A DNA stretch of 64,000 nucleotides from JAUYQR01 sp050632395 (GCF_050632395.1 NZ_CP192600.1:3844001-3908000); one strand, 5' to 3'. Counted from the stretch's first letter, positions 16,904-24,856 are shown. The notes: a model not told the origin generated them from the letters alone. Made by a program: numbers and translations.

Positions 16904-18679
16904 TTAGAACGCCTCTGCCGCCAGCGCCATGACCGGTTCGGCCCCGCTTTCGATCCGCGCCAGATGCATCCCGCAGGCCGGCAACTGCCGCGCCATGTAG
17001 AACCGCCCCGTCGCGATCTTCGCTTCCAGCCAGTCGCGGTCCGCCGCCCCGCCGTCCAGCGCCACATAGGCCGCCTTGGCCATCCGCGTCCACATCAGGC
17101 CAAGGCAGACGTGCCCCATCAGGTGCATGAAGTCGTAAGACCCCGCCAGCGCCGCATTGGGGTTCTTCATCCCGGCCTGCATGAAATACATCGCCGCCTG
17201 TTGCAGTTGCTTTGACGCGGCCTTCAACGGCTCGGCAAAGCCCGCCATCCGCGCATCGCCGTCATGCGCGCGGACCTCGGCCTTCACCATGTCGAAGAAC
17301 GCCATCACATGCTTGCCGCCATCCGTGGCCAGTTTGCGACCCACCAGATCCAGTGCCTGCACGCCATTGGCACCCTCGTAGATCATCGCGATCCGGGCAT
17401 CGCGGGCGAATTGGCTCATCCCCCATTCTTCGATGTAGCCGTGCCCGCCGTAGACCTGCTGCGCAGCCACGGCCATCTCGAAACCCTTGTCGGTCTGGAA
17501 CCCCTTGATCACCGGGATCATCAGGCTCACCAGACCCTCCGCATCCGCATCGCCCATCCGGTGCGACCGGTCGATCAGGCTTGCAGCCCACAGCGTCAAG
17601 GCGCGCGCGCCTTCGACAAAGCTTTTCTGCTCCATCAGGTTGCGGCGAATGTCGGGATGCACAATCAACGGGTCCGCCGCCTCGCCGGGGTTCTTCGCCC
17701 CGGTCACGTCGCGGCCCTGCAAGCGGTCCTTGGCGTAGGCCAGCGCGTTCTGATACGCCGCTTCTGCCACCGCATAGCCCTGCAGGCCCACACCCAGCCG
17801 CGCCTCGTTCATCATGGTGAACATCGCGCGCATACCCTTGTGCAGATCTCCAAGCAGATACCCGGTCGCGCCGTCATAGTTCATCACGCAGGTCGAGTTG
17901 CCGTGAATCCCCATCTTCTCCTCGATCTTGCCAACCGAGAGCGCATTCCTTGCACCAAGGCTGCCATCCTCGTTCACCAGAAACTTCGGCACGATAAAAA
18001 GGGAAATCCCCTTGGTCCCCGTGCCTCCGCCCGGCGCCTTGGCCAGGACCAGATGGATGATGTTGTCGGCCATGTCATGCTCACCAGCCGAAATGAAGAT
18101 CTTCTGCCCGGTGATCCGGTAGCTGCCATCCGCCTGCGGCTCGGCCTTGGTGCGCATCAGACCCAGATCGGTGCCGCAATGCGGCTCCGTCAGGTTCATC
18201 GTGCCGGTCCACTCGCAGGACACCAGCTTTGGCAGGTAGGTGGCCTTCTGCTCGGCCGAGCCATGCACATGGATCGCCGAATAGGCCCCGTGCGTCAGGC
18301 CCTGATACATCTGAAACGCCATGTTGGCCGAAACGAAGGTCTCGTTGACCGCAGTGTGCATCAGGTGCGGCAACCCCTGCCCGCCATAGGCGGGGTCCGC
18401 GTCCAGTGCCGTCCAGCCCCCGGCGCGCAGGGCATCGAACGCCGCCCTGAACCCGGTCGGCGTGCGCACCACGCCGTTCTCCATCACGCAACCCTCGCGA
18501 TCGCCGACCATATTCAGCGGCGCCAGCACATCGCCCGCCAGTTTCGCCGCCTCCTCCAGCACCGCCCCGGTGAACGCCTCGTCAAGATCGCTGTAGCCGG
18601 GAATATCGGCGGCACTGATCTTCAGAACCTCGTGCAGCAGAAACTGCGTATCCTTCACTGGGGCAATGTAGCGGGGCAT
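16904..18679 (-). CDS. Acyl-CoA dehydrogenase (long form with C-terminal extension)
   Basis: This 591-residue FAD enzyme introduces the alpha,beta double bond into acyl-CoA. The FAD/acyl-CoA core is seen in CEWTGTMNLTEPHCGTDLGL and RITGQKIFISAGEHDM. The catalytic glutamate is probably in MIYEGANGVQALDLVGRKL. The last 120 or so residues form the extra helical domain found in the roughly 590-residue subgroup. The start MPRYIAPVKD at 18679 follows AAGGA; a longer reading to 18766 would overlap merR. It is the first enzyme gene of the operon, 22 bases after merR. Confidence 0.95.
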   Translation of the reverse strand: MPRYIAPVKDTQFLLHEVLKISAADIPGYSDLDEAFTGAVLEEAAKLAGDVLAPLNMVGDREGCVMENGVVRTPTGFRAAFDALRAGGWTALDADPAYGGQGLPHLMHTAVNETFVSANMAFQMYQGLTHGAYSAIHVHGSAEQKATYLPKLVSCEWTGTMNLTEPHCGTDLGLMRTKAEPQADGSYRITGQKIFISAGEHDMADNIIHLVLAKAPGGGTGTKGISLFIVPKFLVNEDGSLGARNALSVGKIEEKMGIHGNSTCVMNYDGATGYLLGDLHKGMRAMFTMMNEARLGVGLQGYAVAEAAYQNALAYAKDRLQGRDVTGAKNPGEAADPLIVHPDIRRNLMEQKSFVEGARALTLWAASLIDRSHRMGDADAEGLVSLMIPVIKGFQTDKGFEMAVAAQQVYGGHGYIEEWGMSQFARDARIAMIYEGANGVQALDLVGRKLATDGGKHVMAFFDMVKAEVRAHDGDARMAGFAEPLKAASKQLQQAAMYFMQAGMKNPNAALAGSYDFMHLMGHVCLGLMWTRMAKAAYVALDGGAADRDWLEAKIATGRFYMARQLPACGMHLARIESGAEPVMALAAEAF

Positions 18680-18701
18680 TCCGGTCAATCCTTCCTTCTT
18701 G

Positions 18702-19109
18702 TCATTCGGCAGCCTGATCTTGGCGAACCGCGTCGTTTGCCGCCAGTTCCGCGCGCAGCTCTGCAATCGCCTCGTCCAGTTCGGCGCGCTGCGCCTCCAT
18801 CACCGCCAGCCGTTCGCGGGCCAGTTCGCAGGTCCGCCGTCGCTGCGCCTCGTTCGACCCATCGCGGTCGTAAAGGTCCAGCGTCTGGCGGATATCCTCC
18901 AGACTGAACCCGAACCGCTTGCCGCGCAGGATCAGCGTCAGCCGCGCCCGGTCGCGCCGGGTGAACAGCCGTCTGGTCCCGTCGCGCACGGGGCTCAGCA
19001 GTTCCTTCGCCTCATAGAACCGCAGCGTGCGCGGCGTCACGTCGAACGTCTCGCACATTTCGCGAATGGTCATCAGGTCGGGCTTCACAGTTGTTTTCGC
19101 AGTCATCAT
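18702..19109 (-). CDS. MerR-family regulator (LiuR-like), operon-proximal
   Basis: The 135-residue protein has an N-terminal winged helix (MTIREMCETFDVTPRTLRFY) and the run RLTLILRGKRFGFSLEDIRQ typical of MerR regulators of acyl-CoA and branched-chain catabolism (LiuR type), then a dimerisation coiled coil. No cysteine metal site is present, consistent with a small-molecule (probably acyl-CoA) ligand; that ligand is inferred from family and context. GAGAG seven bases upstream supports the start at 19109. It is the first gene of the acyl-CoA dehydrogenase operon and has palindromic TGACGT sites 70-120 bases upstream. Confidence 0.9.
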   Translation of the reverse strand: MMTAKTTVKPDLMTIREMCETFDVTPRTLRFYEAKELLSPVRDGTRRLFTRRDRARLTLILRGKRFGFSLEDIRQTLDLYDRDGSNEAQRRRTCELARERLAVMEAQRAELDEAIAELRAELAANDAVRQDQAAE

Positions 19110-19173
19110 GGCAAGCTCTCGCAACGGGTGCATCTGACGGGCAGATGCGATCCGCAAACTGACATTACCAGAC

Positions 19174-19231
19174 CAGTTGACGTTAACGTCACTGTGACGT
19201 CACGTCAGAAAAGCGCCTGACGTGAAGTCAG
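19174..19231. promoter_or_regulatory. Palindrome cluster, candidate MerR/LiuR-type operator
   Basis: Three symmetric elements follow each other. TGACGTTAACGTCA (19178-19191) is a perfect 14-bp palindrome extended by CAG and CTG. GTGACGTCAC (19194-19203) is a perfect 10-bp palindrome. CTGAC-GTGAA-GTCAG (19217-19231) is an inverted repeat. The first resembles, from memory, the operator published for LiuR-type MerR regulators. The position upstream of merR and the oxidation operon suggests autoregulation. Confidence 0.7.
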
Positions 19232-19267
19232 CGATGCCATCCCGCACCGCACCACCTGCTTCCCCTT

Positions 19268-19308
19268 CACAAATATCCCACGGGGGTCCGGGGGTGTGAA
19301 ACCCCCGG
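19268..19308. repeat. Dispersed AAATATCC-hairpin element, copy 1
   Basis: CACAAATATCCCACGGGGGT is followed by a perfect 8-bp hairpin (CCGGGGGT / ACCCCCGG, loop GTGAA). A second copy with the same ACAAATATCC lead and GTGAA-centred hairpin lies at 31379-31427. Confidence 0.7.
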
Positions 19309-19397
19309 CGGTCGGCCAAGGGCCACCGGCCGGCCCACTTCGTTACCAAGGCCTTGACGCGGGCCCGCAAGCCATTGAAATACATGAAACTCGCAAT

Positions 19398-19414
19398 TGT
19401 CCCACCGTGGGACA
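19398..19414. promoter_or_regulatory. 17-bp perfect inverted repeat
   Basis: TGTCCCAC-C-GTGGGACA lies seven bases past the stop of the upstream merR gene. It could be an operator or a short transcript-end hairpin; there is no T-run on the minus-strand side. Confidence 0.45.
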
Positions 19415-19420
19415 GGCGGC

Positions 19421-19804
19421 TCAAGCCTCGCCCAACTTGCCCAGTTCCGCCACCGCAGTCTCGCGCAGGGCCCTCAAGTCGGCCAGCGTCACCTCCAGCT
19501 CGGCCCGCTGCCGTTCCAGATCTTCCAGCTGCCGGTCCGCCAGCCGCACCCAATGCTCCAACTGCGACCGGGTGCCTTTCTGCTGATAGATCAAAAGCCA
19601 CTGGCGGATTTCCTCCAGACTGAACCCGAACCGCCGCCCCCGCAGGATCAGCGTCATCCGCGCCACCTCGCGCGGCCCATAAAACCGCGCCCGCCCATCC
19701 CGCTCCGGGGCCAGCAACTCGATATATTCATAGTAGCGCAGCGTCCGCGGCGTCACATCGAACCGCGCGCACATCTCCTTGAAGGTCAGGCGGCTGTCGG
19801 ACAT
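19421..19804 (-). CDS. MerR-family regulator, second copy
   Basis: This 127-residue protein is a paralogue of the downstream MerR protein: LTFKEMCARFDVTPRTLRYY forms the winged helix and RMTLILRGRRFGFSLEEIRQ the second signature, followed by a coiled coil (LEDLERQRAELEVTLADL). It has no metal-binding cysteines. GGAG six bases upstream fixes the start at 19804; an in-frame extension to 20023 overlaps the divergent thioesterase gene. It is divergent from the thioesterase-thioesterase-MATE run across 109 bases, so it may regulate those genes, the oxidation operon, or both. Confidence 0.9.
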   Translation of the reverse strand: MSDSRLTFKEMCARFDVTPRTLRYYEYIELLAPERDGRARFYGPREVARMTLILRGRRFGFSLEEIRQWLLIYQQKGTRSQLEHWVRLADRQLEDLERQRAELEVTLADLRALRETAVAELGKLGEA

Positions 19805-19913
19805 TGGCTCTCCTCTCGGGGTCAAGCCTAGGCGCGGTTTGCCCATCGCGCAACCGGGTCGGGCCTTGCGCTCCTCTTCCCGCTCCGGTTTCATGGCGGC
19901 GATAGGAAACGCC

Positions 19914-20339
19914 ATGTCCCACGCCCTCGACCTCGCCCGCCGCTTCATCGAAGCCCTGCCCCACAGCCGCGCGCTGGGGATGGTGCTGGAAGAGATCGGG
20001 CCGGGCACGGCAGTAATCTCCATGCCCTACGACCCGCGCCTGATCGGCGACCCAGCCACCGGCGTGATCCATGGCGGCGCCGTCTCGGCGCTGATGGATA
20101 CCGCCTCGGGCGCATCGGTGATGAGCCACCCCTCCGCGCCCACGTCGACCGCCACGCTCGACCTGCGGATCGACTACATGCGCCCCGCGACCCCAGGCCA
20201 GACAATCCGCGCCCGCGCCGAATGCCACCACGCCACCCGCACCGTGGCCTTCATCCGCGCCACCGCCACCGACGACGATGAAACCCGCCCCGTGGCAATG
20301 GCCACCGGTGCCTTCACCATCGAACGGGCCGGCGAATGA
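19914..20339 (+). CDS. PaaI-family hotdog thioesterase, copy 1
   Basis: This 141-residue single hotdog-fold protein probably hydrolyses acyl-CoA or aryl-CoA thioesters. The PaaI/4HBT signature is GVIHGGAVSALMDTASGASV, with the catalytic acidic residue expected in that helix, followed by ATLDLRIDYMRPATPGQTI. AGGA seven bases upstream supports the start at 19914; upstream in-frame ATGs at 19779 and 19893 lack a site. It is divergent from a merR gene and overlaps the next thioesterase by ATGA. Confidence 0.9.
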   Translation: MSHALDLARRFIEALPHSRALGMVLEEIGPGTAVISMPYDPRLIGDPATGVIHGGAVSALMDTASGASVMSHPSAPTSTATLDLRIDYMRPATPGQTIRARAECHHATRTVAFIRATATDDDETRPVAMATGAFTIERAGE

Positions 20340-20827
20340 AACGCCCCGAACCGGTTCAGGTCATCAAACAGCGCCGCGACGCGCTTCTGCGCTCGCTGGT
20401 CGACGGCGTGCCCTACATCGGCTTTCTGGGCATCCAGTTTGACCGGCGCGGCGACGAACTAACAGCCGTCATGCCGTTCAACGACCGCCTGATCGGCAAC
20501 CCCTTGCTGCCCGCGCTGCACGGCGGGGCGACCGCGGCGTTCCTCGAGGTGGCGGCGATCATCGAACTTGCCTGGACCTCGCTCTGGGACGGGATGGAGG
20601 CGGAGGGCGCGGTGCCGGATGGCACTATCCGCCTGCCCAAGACAATCGATTTCACTGTCGATTACCTGCGCGCCGGACTGCCTCGCGATGCCTATGCCCG
20701 CGCCCGCGTCAACCGTTCCGGCCGCCGCTATGCCTCCGTGCATGTCGAGGCGTGGCAAGACAACCGCAGCCGCCTTTTCGCGCAAGCGACCGGGCATTTC
20801 CTGATGCCGACGCAGGCTGCGGGATGA
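20336..20827 (+). CDS. PaaI-family hotdog thioesterase, copy 2
   Basis: This is a 163-residue hotdog thioesterase related to the preceding protein: LPALHGGATAAFLEVAAIIE occupies the signature position and TIDFTVDYLRAGLPRDAYA the following strands. The His-Gly-Gly motif is kept, but the acidic residue in the helix is Glu rather than Asp. It starts inside the previous stop (ATGA), and its own stop overlaps the MATE gene start. Tandem hotdog genes may form heteromeric enzymes, which is inference. Confidence 0.88.
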   Translation: MKRPEPVQVIKQRRDALLRSLVDGVPYIGFLGIQFDRRGDELTAVMPFNDRLIGNPLLPALHGGATAAFLEVAAIIELAWTSLWDGMEAEGAVPDGTIRLPKTIDFTVDYLRAGLPRDAYARARVNRSGRRYASVHVEAWQDNRSRLFAQATGHFLMPTQAAG

Positions 20828-22131
20828 CCACGCTAAGCCATGGCCGGGTGTTCAGGATCGCCGGGCCGATCGTGCTGTCGAATGCCACGGTGCCCCTTCT
20901 GGGCGCGGTCGATACCGCCGTCATCGGCCAGCTTGGGCAGGCCGCCCCCTTGGGCGCGGTCGGCATCGGGGCGGTGATCCTCGCGACGCTTTACTGGGCC
21001 TTCGGATTCCTGCGGATGTCGACCTCAGGTCTTGCCGCGCAGGCCCAAGGCGCGGGCGACATGGCCGAGCGGTCGGCAATCCTGATCCGCGCGCTGATCA
21101 TCGGCGGCACTGCCGGACTGGCGCTCGTGGTTGCGCAGGTTTTGCTCTTTACCGGAGCCTTTGCCGTAGCCCCAGCCTCGGCCGAGGTAGAGGGGCTGGC
21201 GCGGCAGTATCTGGCGATCCGGATCTGGGGCGCACCGGCGACCATCGGGCTTTATGCGTTGACCGGCTGGCTGATCGGGCTGGAGCGGACGAAGGGCGTG
21301 TTGATCCTGCAACTGTGGCAGAACGGGCTGAACATAGGGCTCGACCTGTGGTTCGTGATCGGACTTGGCTGGGGCGTGCCGGGGGTGGCGGCGGCAACGC
21401 TGATCGCCGAATGGACCGGGCTGATGCTTGGCCTGTGGCTGGCGCGCGATGCGTTCGGGCCGGTGTTGCGCGCAGCCTTGGCGCGCCTGCCCGACCCGGT
21501 CGCCCTGCGCCTGATGTTCACCGCCAGCCGCGACATCATGGCGCGGACCGTGATCCTGCAGCTTTCGTTCACCAGCTTCGTGTTTCTAGGTGCGCGTTTC
21601 GGCGACGTGACACTGGCGGCCAATCAGGTTCTGATGCAGTTTTTGGAAATCACCGCCTATGCCCTCGACGGGTTCGCCTTTGCGGCCGAGGCGCTGATCG
21701 GGCAGGCGGTCGGCGCGCGGTCGGCGGTGGAAAGCAGGCGGGCAGGGCTTTTGTGCATGCAGTGGGGGTTCGGCGGGGCGGCGGTGCTGGCGGGCGTATT
21801 CCTTCTGGCCGGGCCGCAGGTCATCGACCTGATGACCACCGCGCCCGAGGTTCGCGAGGCGGCGCGGCATTATCTGCCCTGGCTGATCGCCGCGCCGTTG
21901 ATCGGCGTGGCCGCGTGGATCTACGACGGCATCTTCATTGGCGCCATGCTGACCGGCGACATGTTGCGCGCGATGCTGGTGTCGGTGGCGGTCTATGTTG
22001 TTGCGCTGGCGGTGATGATCCCGGCCTTCGGCAACCACGGGCTTTGGGCGGCGCTTATGGTGCTGAACGCGACGCGGACGGTCACTCTGTGGCAGCGCTA
22101 TCCAAAGGTCGCGGCGCGGGCTGGCGGCTGA
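20824..22131 (+). CDS. MATE-family efflux transporter (DinF-like)
   Basis: This is a 435-residue inner-membrane protein with about twelve hydrophobic segments in two repeats. The N-terminal repeat begins IAGPIVLSNATVPLLGAVDT and continues LYWAFGFLRMSTSGLAAQAQ, both typical of the DinF subgroup of MATE exporters, which export drugs or metabolites driven by Na+ or H+. The start is the ATG overlapping the preceding stop; a longer reading to 20752 lies inside the thioesterase gene. Substrate is not predictable. Confidence 0.92.
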   Translation: MTTLSHGRVFRIAGPIVLSNATVPLLGAVDTAVIGQLGQAAPLGAVGIGAVILATLYWAFGFLRMSTSGLAAQAQGAGDMAERSAILIRALIIGGTAGLALVVAQVLLFTGAFAVAPASAEVEGLARQYLAIRIWGAPATIGLYALTGWLIGLERTKGVLILQLWQNGLNIGLDLWFVIGLGWGVPGVAAATLIAEWTGLMLGLWLARDAFGPVLRAALARLPDPVALRLMFTASRDIMARTVILQLSFTSFVFLGARFGDVTLAANQVLMQFLEITAYALDGFAFAAEALIGQAVGARSAVESRRAGLLCMQWGFGGAAVLAGVFLLAGPQVIDLMTTAPEVREAARHYLPWLIAAPLIGVAAWIYDGIFIGAMLTGDMLRAMLVSVAVYVVALAVMIPAFGNHGLWAALMVLNATRTVTLWQRYPKVAARAGG

Positions 22132-22186
22132 GGCTTGCCTTCCCCTACCCCGCCGGGCCATGATCGCGCTGGCAAAGGGGAGAGAC

Positions 22187-22642
22187 ATGCGGAAGTTTCT
22201 GGTGGTTCTGGATGACAGCCGCGAATGCCTGAACGCGATGCGGTTCGCGGCACTTCGGGCGGCGCATACCGGCGGCGGTGTCACGATCCTGTCGATCGTC
22301 CCGCCCGAGGAGTATCAGCACTGGATGGGCGTGGCCGACCTGATGCGCGCCGAAGCGCGTGAGCGGATCGAGGCGCATTTCGAGGTGTTCGCCAAGTGGA
22401 TGCGCGACAAGCAGGGGGTGAACCCGGAACTTGTGATCCGCGAAGGCGACCCCGTCACCGAGATTCTGGCGCAGGTCAGCGAAGACAGCGAGATCGGCGT
22501 TCTGGTGCTTGGGGCCGCCACCGAAAAGGCCGGACCAGGGCCGCTCGTCACCGCGATGAGCCGGAATTCGGGGAACCTGCCGATCCCGATCACCATCGTG
22601 CCCGGCGATATGTCGAAGGAACGGCTTGAGGCGATCACCTGA
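22187..22642 (+). CDS. Universal stress protein, UspA family
   Basis: This 151-residue single-domain Usp has the Rossmann-like start KFLVVLDDSRECLNAMRFAA and a C-terminal LVLGAATEKAGPGPLVTAM where ATP-binding Usps have G-2x-G-9x-G(S/T). The glycine pattern here is only partly kept, so nucleotide binding is uncertain. AGGGGAGAG before the ATG at 22187 is a strong ribosome site and excludes the ATG at 22160. It stands alone, 55 bases after the MATE gene. Confidence 0.88.
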   Translation: MRKFLVVLDDSRECLNAMRFAALRAAHTGGGVTILSIVPPEEYQHWMGVADLMRAEARERIEAHFEVFAKWMRDKQGVNPELVIREGDPVTEILAQVSEDSEIGVLVLGAATEKAGPGPLVTAMSRNSGNLPIPITIVPGDMSKERLEAIT

Positions 22643-22701
22643 CCGGCAGCGAGCGCGCAATCGGCAAGCTTCCGCCCGGTCCTGCGGTTTACCCTCCGCT
22701 G

Positions 22702-22717
22702 TAAGCGGCTGCTTACT
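22702..22717. promoter_or_regulatory. Inverted repeat upstream of eptA
   Basis: GTAAGC-GGCT-GCTTAC is a perfect 6+6 inverted repeat 73 bases before the eptA start, in a 147-base intergenic region. It is a candidate operator for envelope-stress or two-component control of eptA-dgkA. Confidence 0.4.
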
Positions 22718-22789
22718 CACGCGGATGATATAGCGATTGTCGAGGTCACGGCGCAGGTCTAGGCGTCGTCCAACTTTGCTAGGGTTCCC

Positions 22790-24430
22790 ATGTCAGTCTC
22801 AGCCTCCCCCTCGCCCGATAGCAGCACCCGCCCCGCCGTTTCACCCTTTGCGCTGAACGTCGCGGTGGCGATCTACCTGATGGCGCTGTGCAACCAGACC
22901 TTCTGGGGTCACCTGTTTCGCATCTTCGAAGGGCATACCGTCACCGCGCTGATCTTCGCCGCGGCGATCTGGGCACTGACCTTTCTTGTCATCGCGTTCA
23001 TCGCCGTTCGCAGGGCGCAAAAGCCGGTGCTGGTGGCGCTGTTGCTAATTGCGGCGATCACCTCCTACTACATGGACGCGCTTGGCGTGGTGATCGACCG
23101 CGACATGATCCAGAACGCCGCGACCACGACGGTCGCTGAATCCAAGCACCTGATCACGCCGGCCTTCCTGCTGCATGTGCTGCTCTACGGGGTGCTGCCC
23201 TCAGCGGTCGTGCTTTGGGTCCGCATCCGGCGCACTGGCATCTGGCGTAGTCTGGCGGGCTGGACACTGGTGAACTCCCTTGCGACGGCGCTGGTGATCG
23301 GGCTGTTGTTCAGCAACTACAAGGATTTCTCCAGCGTCTTGCGCGAAGACAAAGAATTGCTCGCCTCGGTTCAGCCACTGGCCCCGATTTCGGGCGCGGT
23401 GCGCTATGTGCGGATGCTCATGAAATCGCGCGACATCGTGCTGCAGCCAACCGGCACCGACGCAAAGGCGGGTCCGTATCTGGCAGCGGCCACCAAGCCG
23501 GTTCTTCTTGTCATTGTTGCCGGCGAGACGGGCCGGGCGGCAAGCTGGTCGCTTGGGGGCTACGGGCGCGAGACGAACCCCGAACTTGCCAAACGTGACA
23601 TCGCCTACTTTTCCGATGTGTCCAGTTGTGGCACGGCCACGGCAACCTCGCTGCCCTGCATGTTCTCGCCACTGACGCGGGCGGAGTATTCCTATGAAGC
23701 CGGGCTCAGCCACGAAAACCTGCTCGACGTGATGGCGCGCGCGGGGTTCAAGGTGGAATGGTGGGACAACAACACCGGCAACAAGGGCATTGCCGCGCGG
23801 CTGCCATCGCGGTTCATGACGGCTGTGGATGGGGCGGAATTCTGCACGCCGGAATGCATCGACGCGGTGTTTCTGAAGCGGCTGCAGGACACTGCGGCCA
23901 CCATCACGCAGAACACCGTGATCGTGCTGCACCAGATCGGCAGTCACGGGCCAAGCTACTGGCTGCGCTATCCGGCCGACCGCGAGGTGTTCAAGCCAAC
24001 CTGCCAGACGCCCGAGGTAATGGAGTGCAGCGCCGAGGAAATCGTCAACGCCTACGACAACACCATCGCCTACACCGACTGGTTCCTTGCACAGGTGATC
24101 GACATGCTCGATGGTCAGGATCGCGTGATCCCGGCTATGTTCTACGTCTCTGATCACGGCGAAAGCCTGGGCGAAAACGGGATCTACCTGCACGGCACGC
24201 CCTACTTCATGGCCCCAACCGAACAGACCCATGTGCCGATGGTGCTGTGGATGGCCGAGCGGTATCAGGCCGCGCTCGGGCTTCCGCAGGACTGCTTGAA
24301 AGAACGTCAGGCCAAGCCCGCCAGCCATGACAACGTGTTCTCCACCATTCTTGGAATGGCTGATATAAGCACCACGGCGCGCGATGACGCGCTGGATCTT
24401 GCGGCAGGGTGCCGGGCACGGGGAAGCTGA
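22790..24430 (+). CDS. eptA: Lipid A phosphoethanolamine transferase (EptA family)
   Basis: This 546-residue inner-membrane enzyme has five N-terminal hydrophobic segments (within about 22-175) and a periplasmic sulfatase-fold domain. The nucleophile is probably Thr247 in VAGETGRA, with the metal ligands continuing in the SLGGYGRETNP region and at YVSDHGESLGENGIYLHG. It moves phosphoethanolamine from phosphatidylethanolamine to lipid A or another envelope acceptor and lowers negative charge. Several cysteines in the soluble domain (CGTATATSLPC, CTPEC, C around MECS) match the family disulfides. dgkA follows by three bases. Confidence 0.92.
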   Translation: MSVSASPSPDSSTRPAVSPFALNVAVAIYLMALCNQTFWGHLFRIFEGHTVTALIFAAAIWALTFLVIAFIAVRRAQKPVLVALLLIAAITSYYMDALGVVIDRDMIQNAATTTVAESKHLITPAFLLHVLLYGVLPSAVVLWVRIRRTGIWRSLAGWTLVNSLATALVIGLLFSNYKDFSSVLREDKELLASVQPLAPISGAVRYVRMLMKSRDIVLQPTGTDAKAGPYLAAATKPVLLVIVAGETGRAASWSLGGYGRETNPELAKRDIAYFSDVSSCGTATATSLPCMFSPLTRAEYSYEAGLSHENLLDVMARAGFKVEWWDNNTGNKGIAARLPSRFMTAVDGAEFCTPECIDAVFLKRLQDTAATITQNTVIVLHQIGSHGPSYWLRYPADREVFKPTCQTPEVMECSAEEIVNAYDNTIAYTDWFLAQVIDMLDGQDRVIPAMFYVSDHGESLGENGIYLHGTPYFMAPTEQTHVPMVLWMAERYQAALGLPQDCLKERQAKPASHDNVFSTILGMADISTTARDDALDLAAGCRARGS

Positions 24431-24433
24431 CAC

Positions 24434-24805
24434 TTGCAGAAACTTGAAAAGCCGTTGCGCAAATCCGGGGTCGCGCATTTCATAGCGGCTGCCGGATATT
24501 CGGCTGGTGGGGCAAGGCGCCTGTGGCGGGAATCGGCCTTTCGCCAAGAGGTGATCGCGCTGGCGATCCTGCTTGCCCTTTTCGCAGCCGTGGGTGCCAG
24601 TCTGGCCGAATTCCTCGGGCTCGCCATCCTGTCGCTGATTGTTCTGGCAGTCGAGGCGCTGAACACGGCCATCGAAGAACTGGTCGACAACGCCTCGCCC
24701 GGATGGTCCGAGTTCGCCAAATCCGCGAAAGACATGGGGTCGTTCGCCGTGATGTGCCTGTTGGTCGCGACCGGGCTTTATGCCGGGTGGGTGGTGCTTT
24801 TCTGA
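24434..24805 (+). CDS. dgkA: Diacylglycerol kinase (TTG start)
   Basis: This 123-residue membrane protein has three transmembrane helices and the DgkA signature VLAVEALNTAIEELVD; the glutamates are active-site residues in the family. It phosphorylates diacylglycerol to phosphatidic acid for re-use. Translation appears to start at TTG (24434) after GGGGAAG, giving MQKLEKPLRKSG. It is three bases behind eptA, which fits recycling of the diacylglycerol left when EptA strips phosphoethanolamine from phosphatidylethanolamine. Confidence 0.93.
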   Translation: MQKLEKPLRKSGVAHFIAAAGYSAGGARRLWRESAFRQEVIALAILLALFAAVGASLAEFLGLAILSLIVLAVEALNTAIEELVDNASPGWSEFAKSAKDMGSFAVMCLLVATGLYAGWVVLF

Positions 24806-24809
24806 CCGG

Positions 24810-24826
24810 TTTAGAACGGTTCCAAA
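24810..24826. promoter_or_regulatory. Candidate Irr box (ICE) upstream of nfu
   Basis: TTTAGAACGGTTCCAAA matches, with one mismatch, the symmetric TTTAGAA-N3-TTCTAAA iron control element bound by Irr in alphaproteobacteria. It ends one base before the -35 hexamer. Confidence 0.65.
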
Positions 24827-24827
24827 C

Positions 24828-24856
24828 TTGACATGGCGCGCCGCGAAGCGCATATC
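24828..24856 (+). promoter_or_regulatory. Sigma-70-type promoter of nfu-tsaB-rimI
   Basis: TTGACA (24828-24833), a 17-base spacer, then CATATC (24851-24856), 25 bases before the nfu ATG. Confidence 0.65.

Larger units (their letters stand above)
19110..19420. other. 311-base region between the two merR genes
   Basis: No gene is present. It holds the palindrome cluster at 19174-19231 nearest the downstream merR, a dispersed AAATATCC-hairpin repeat at 19268-19308, and an inverted repeat TGTCCCAC-C-GTGGGACA at 19398-19414 just after the upstream merR stop. Confidence 0.7.

Noticed and set aside
17264..18907. 547-codon plus-strand frame opposite acyl-CoA dehydrogenase
   Set aside because: No family resemblance and it crosses the merR-dehydrogenase junction.
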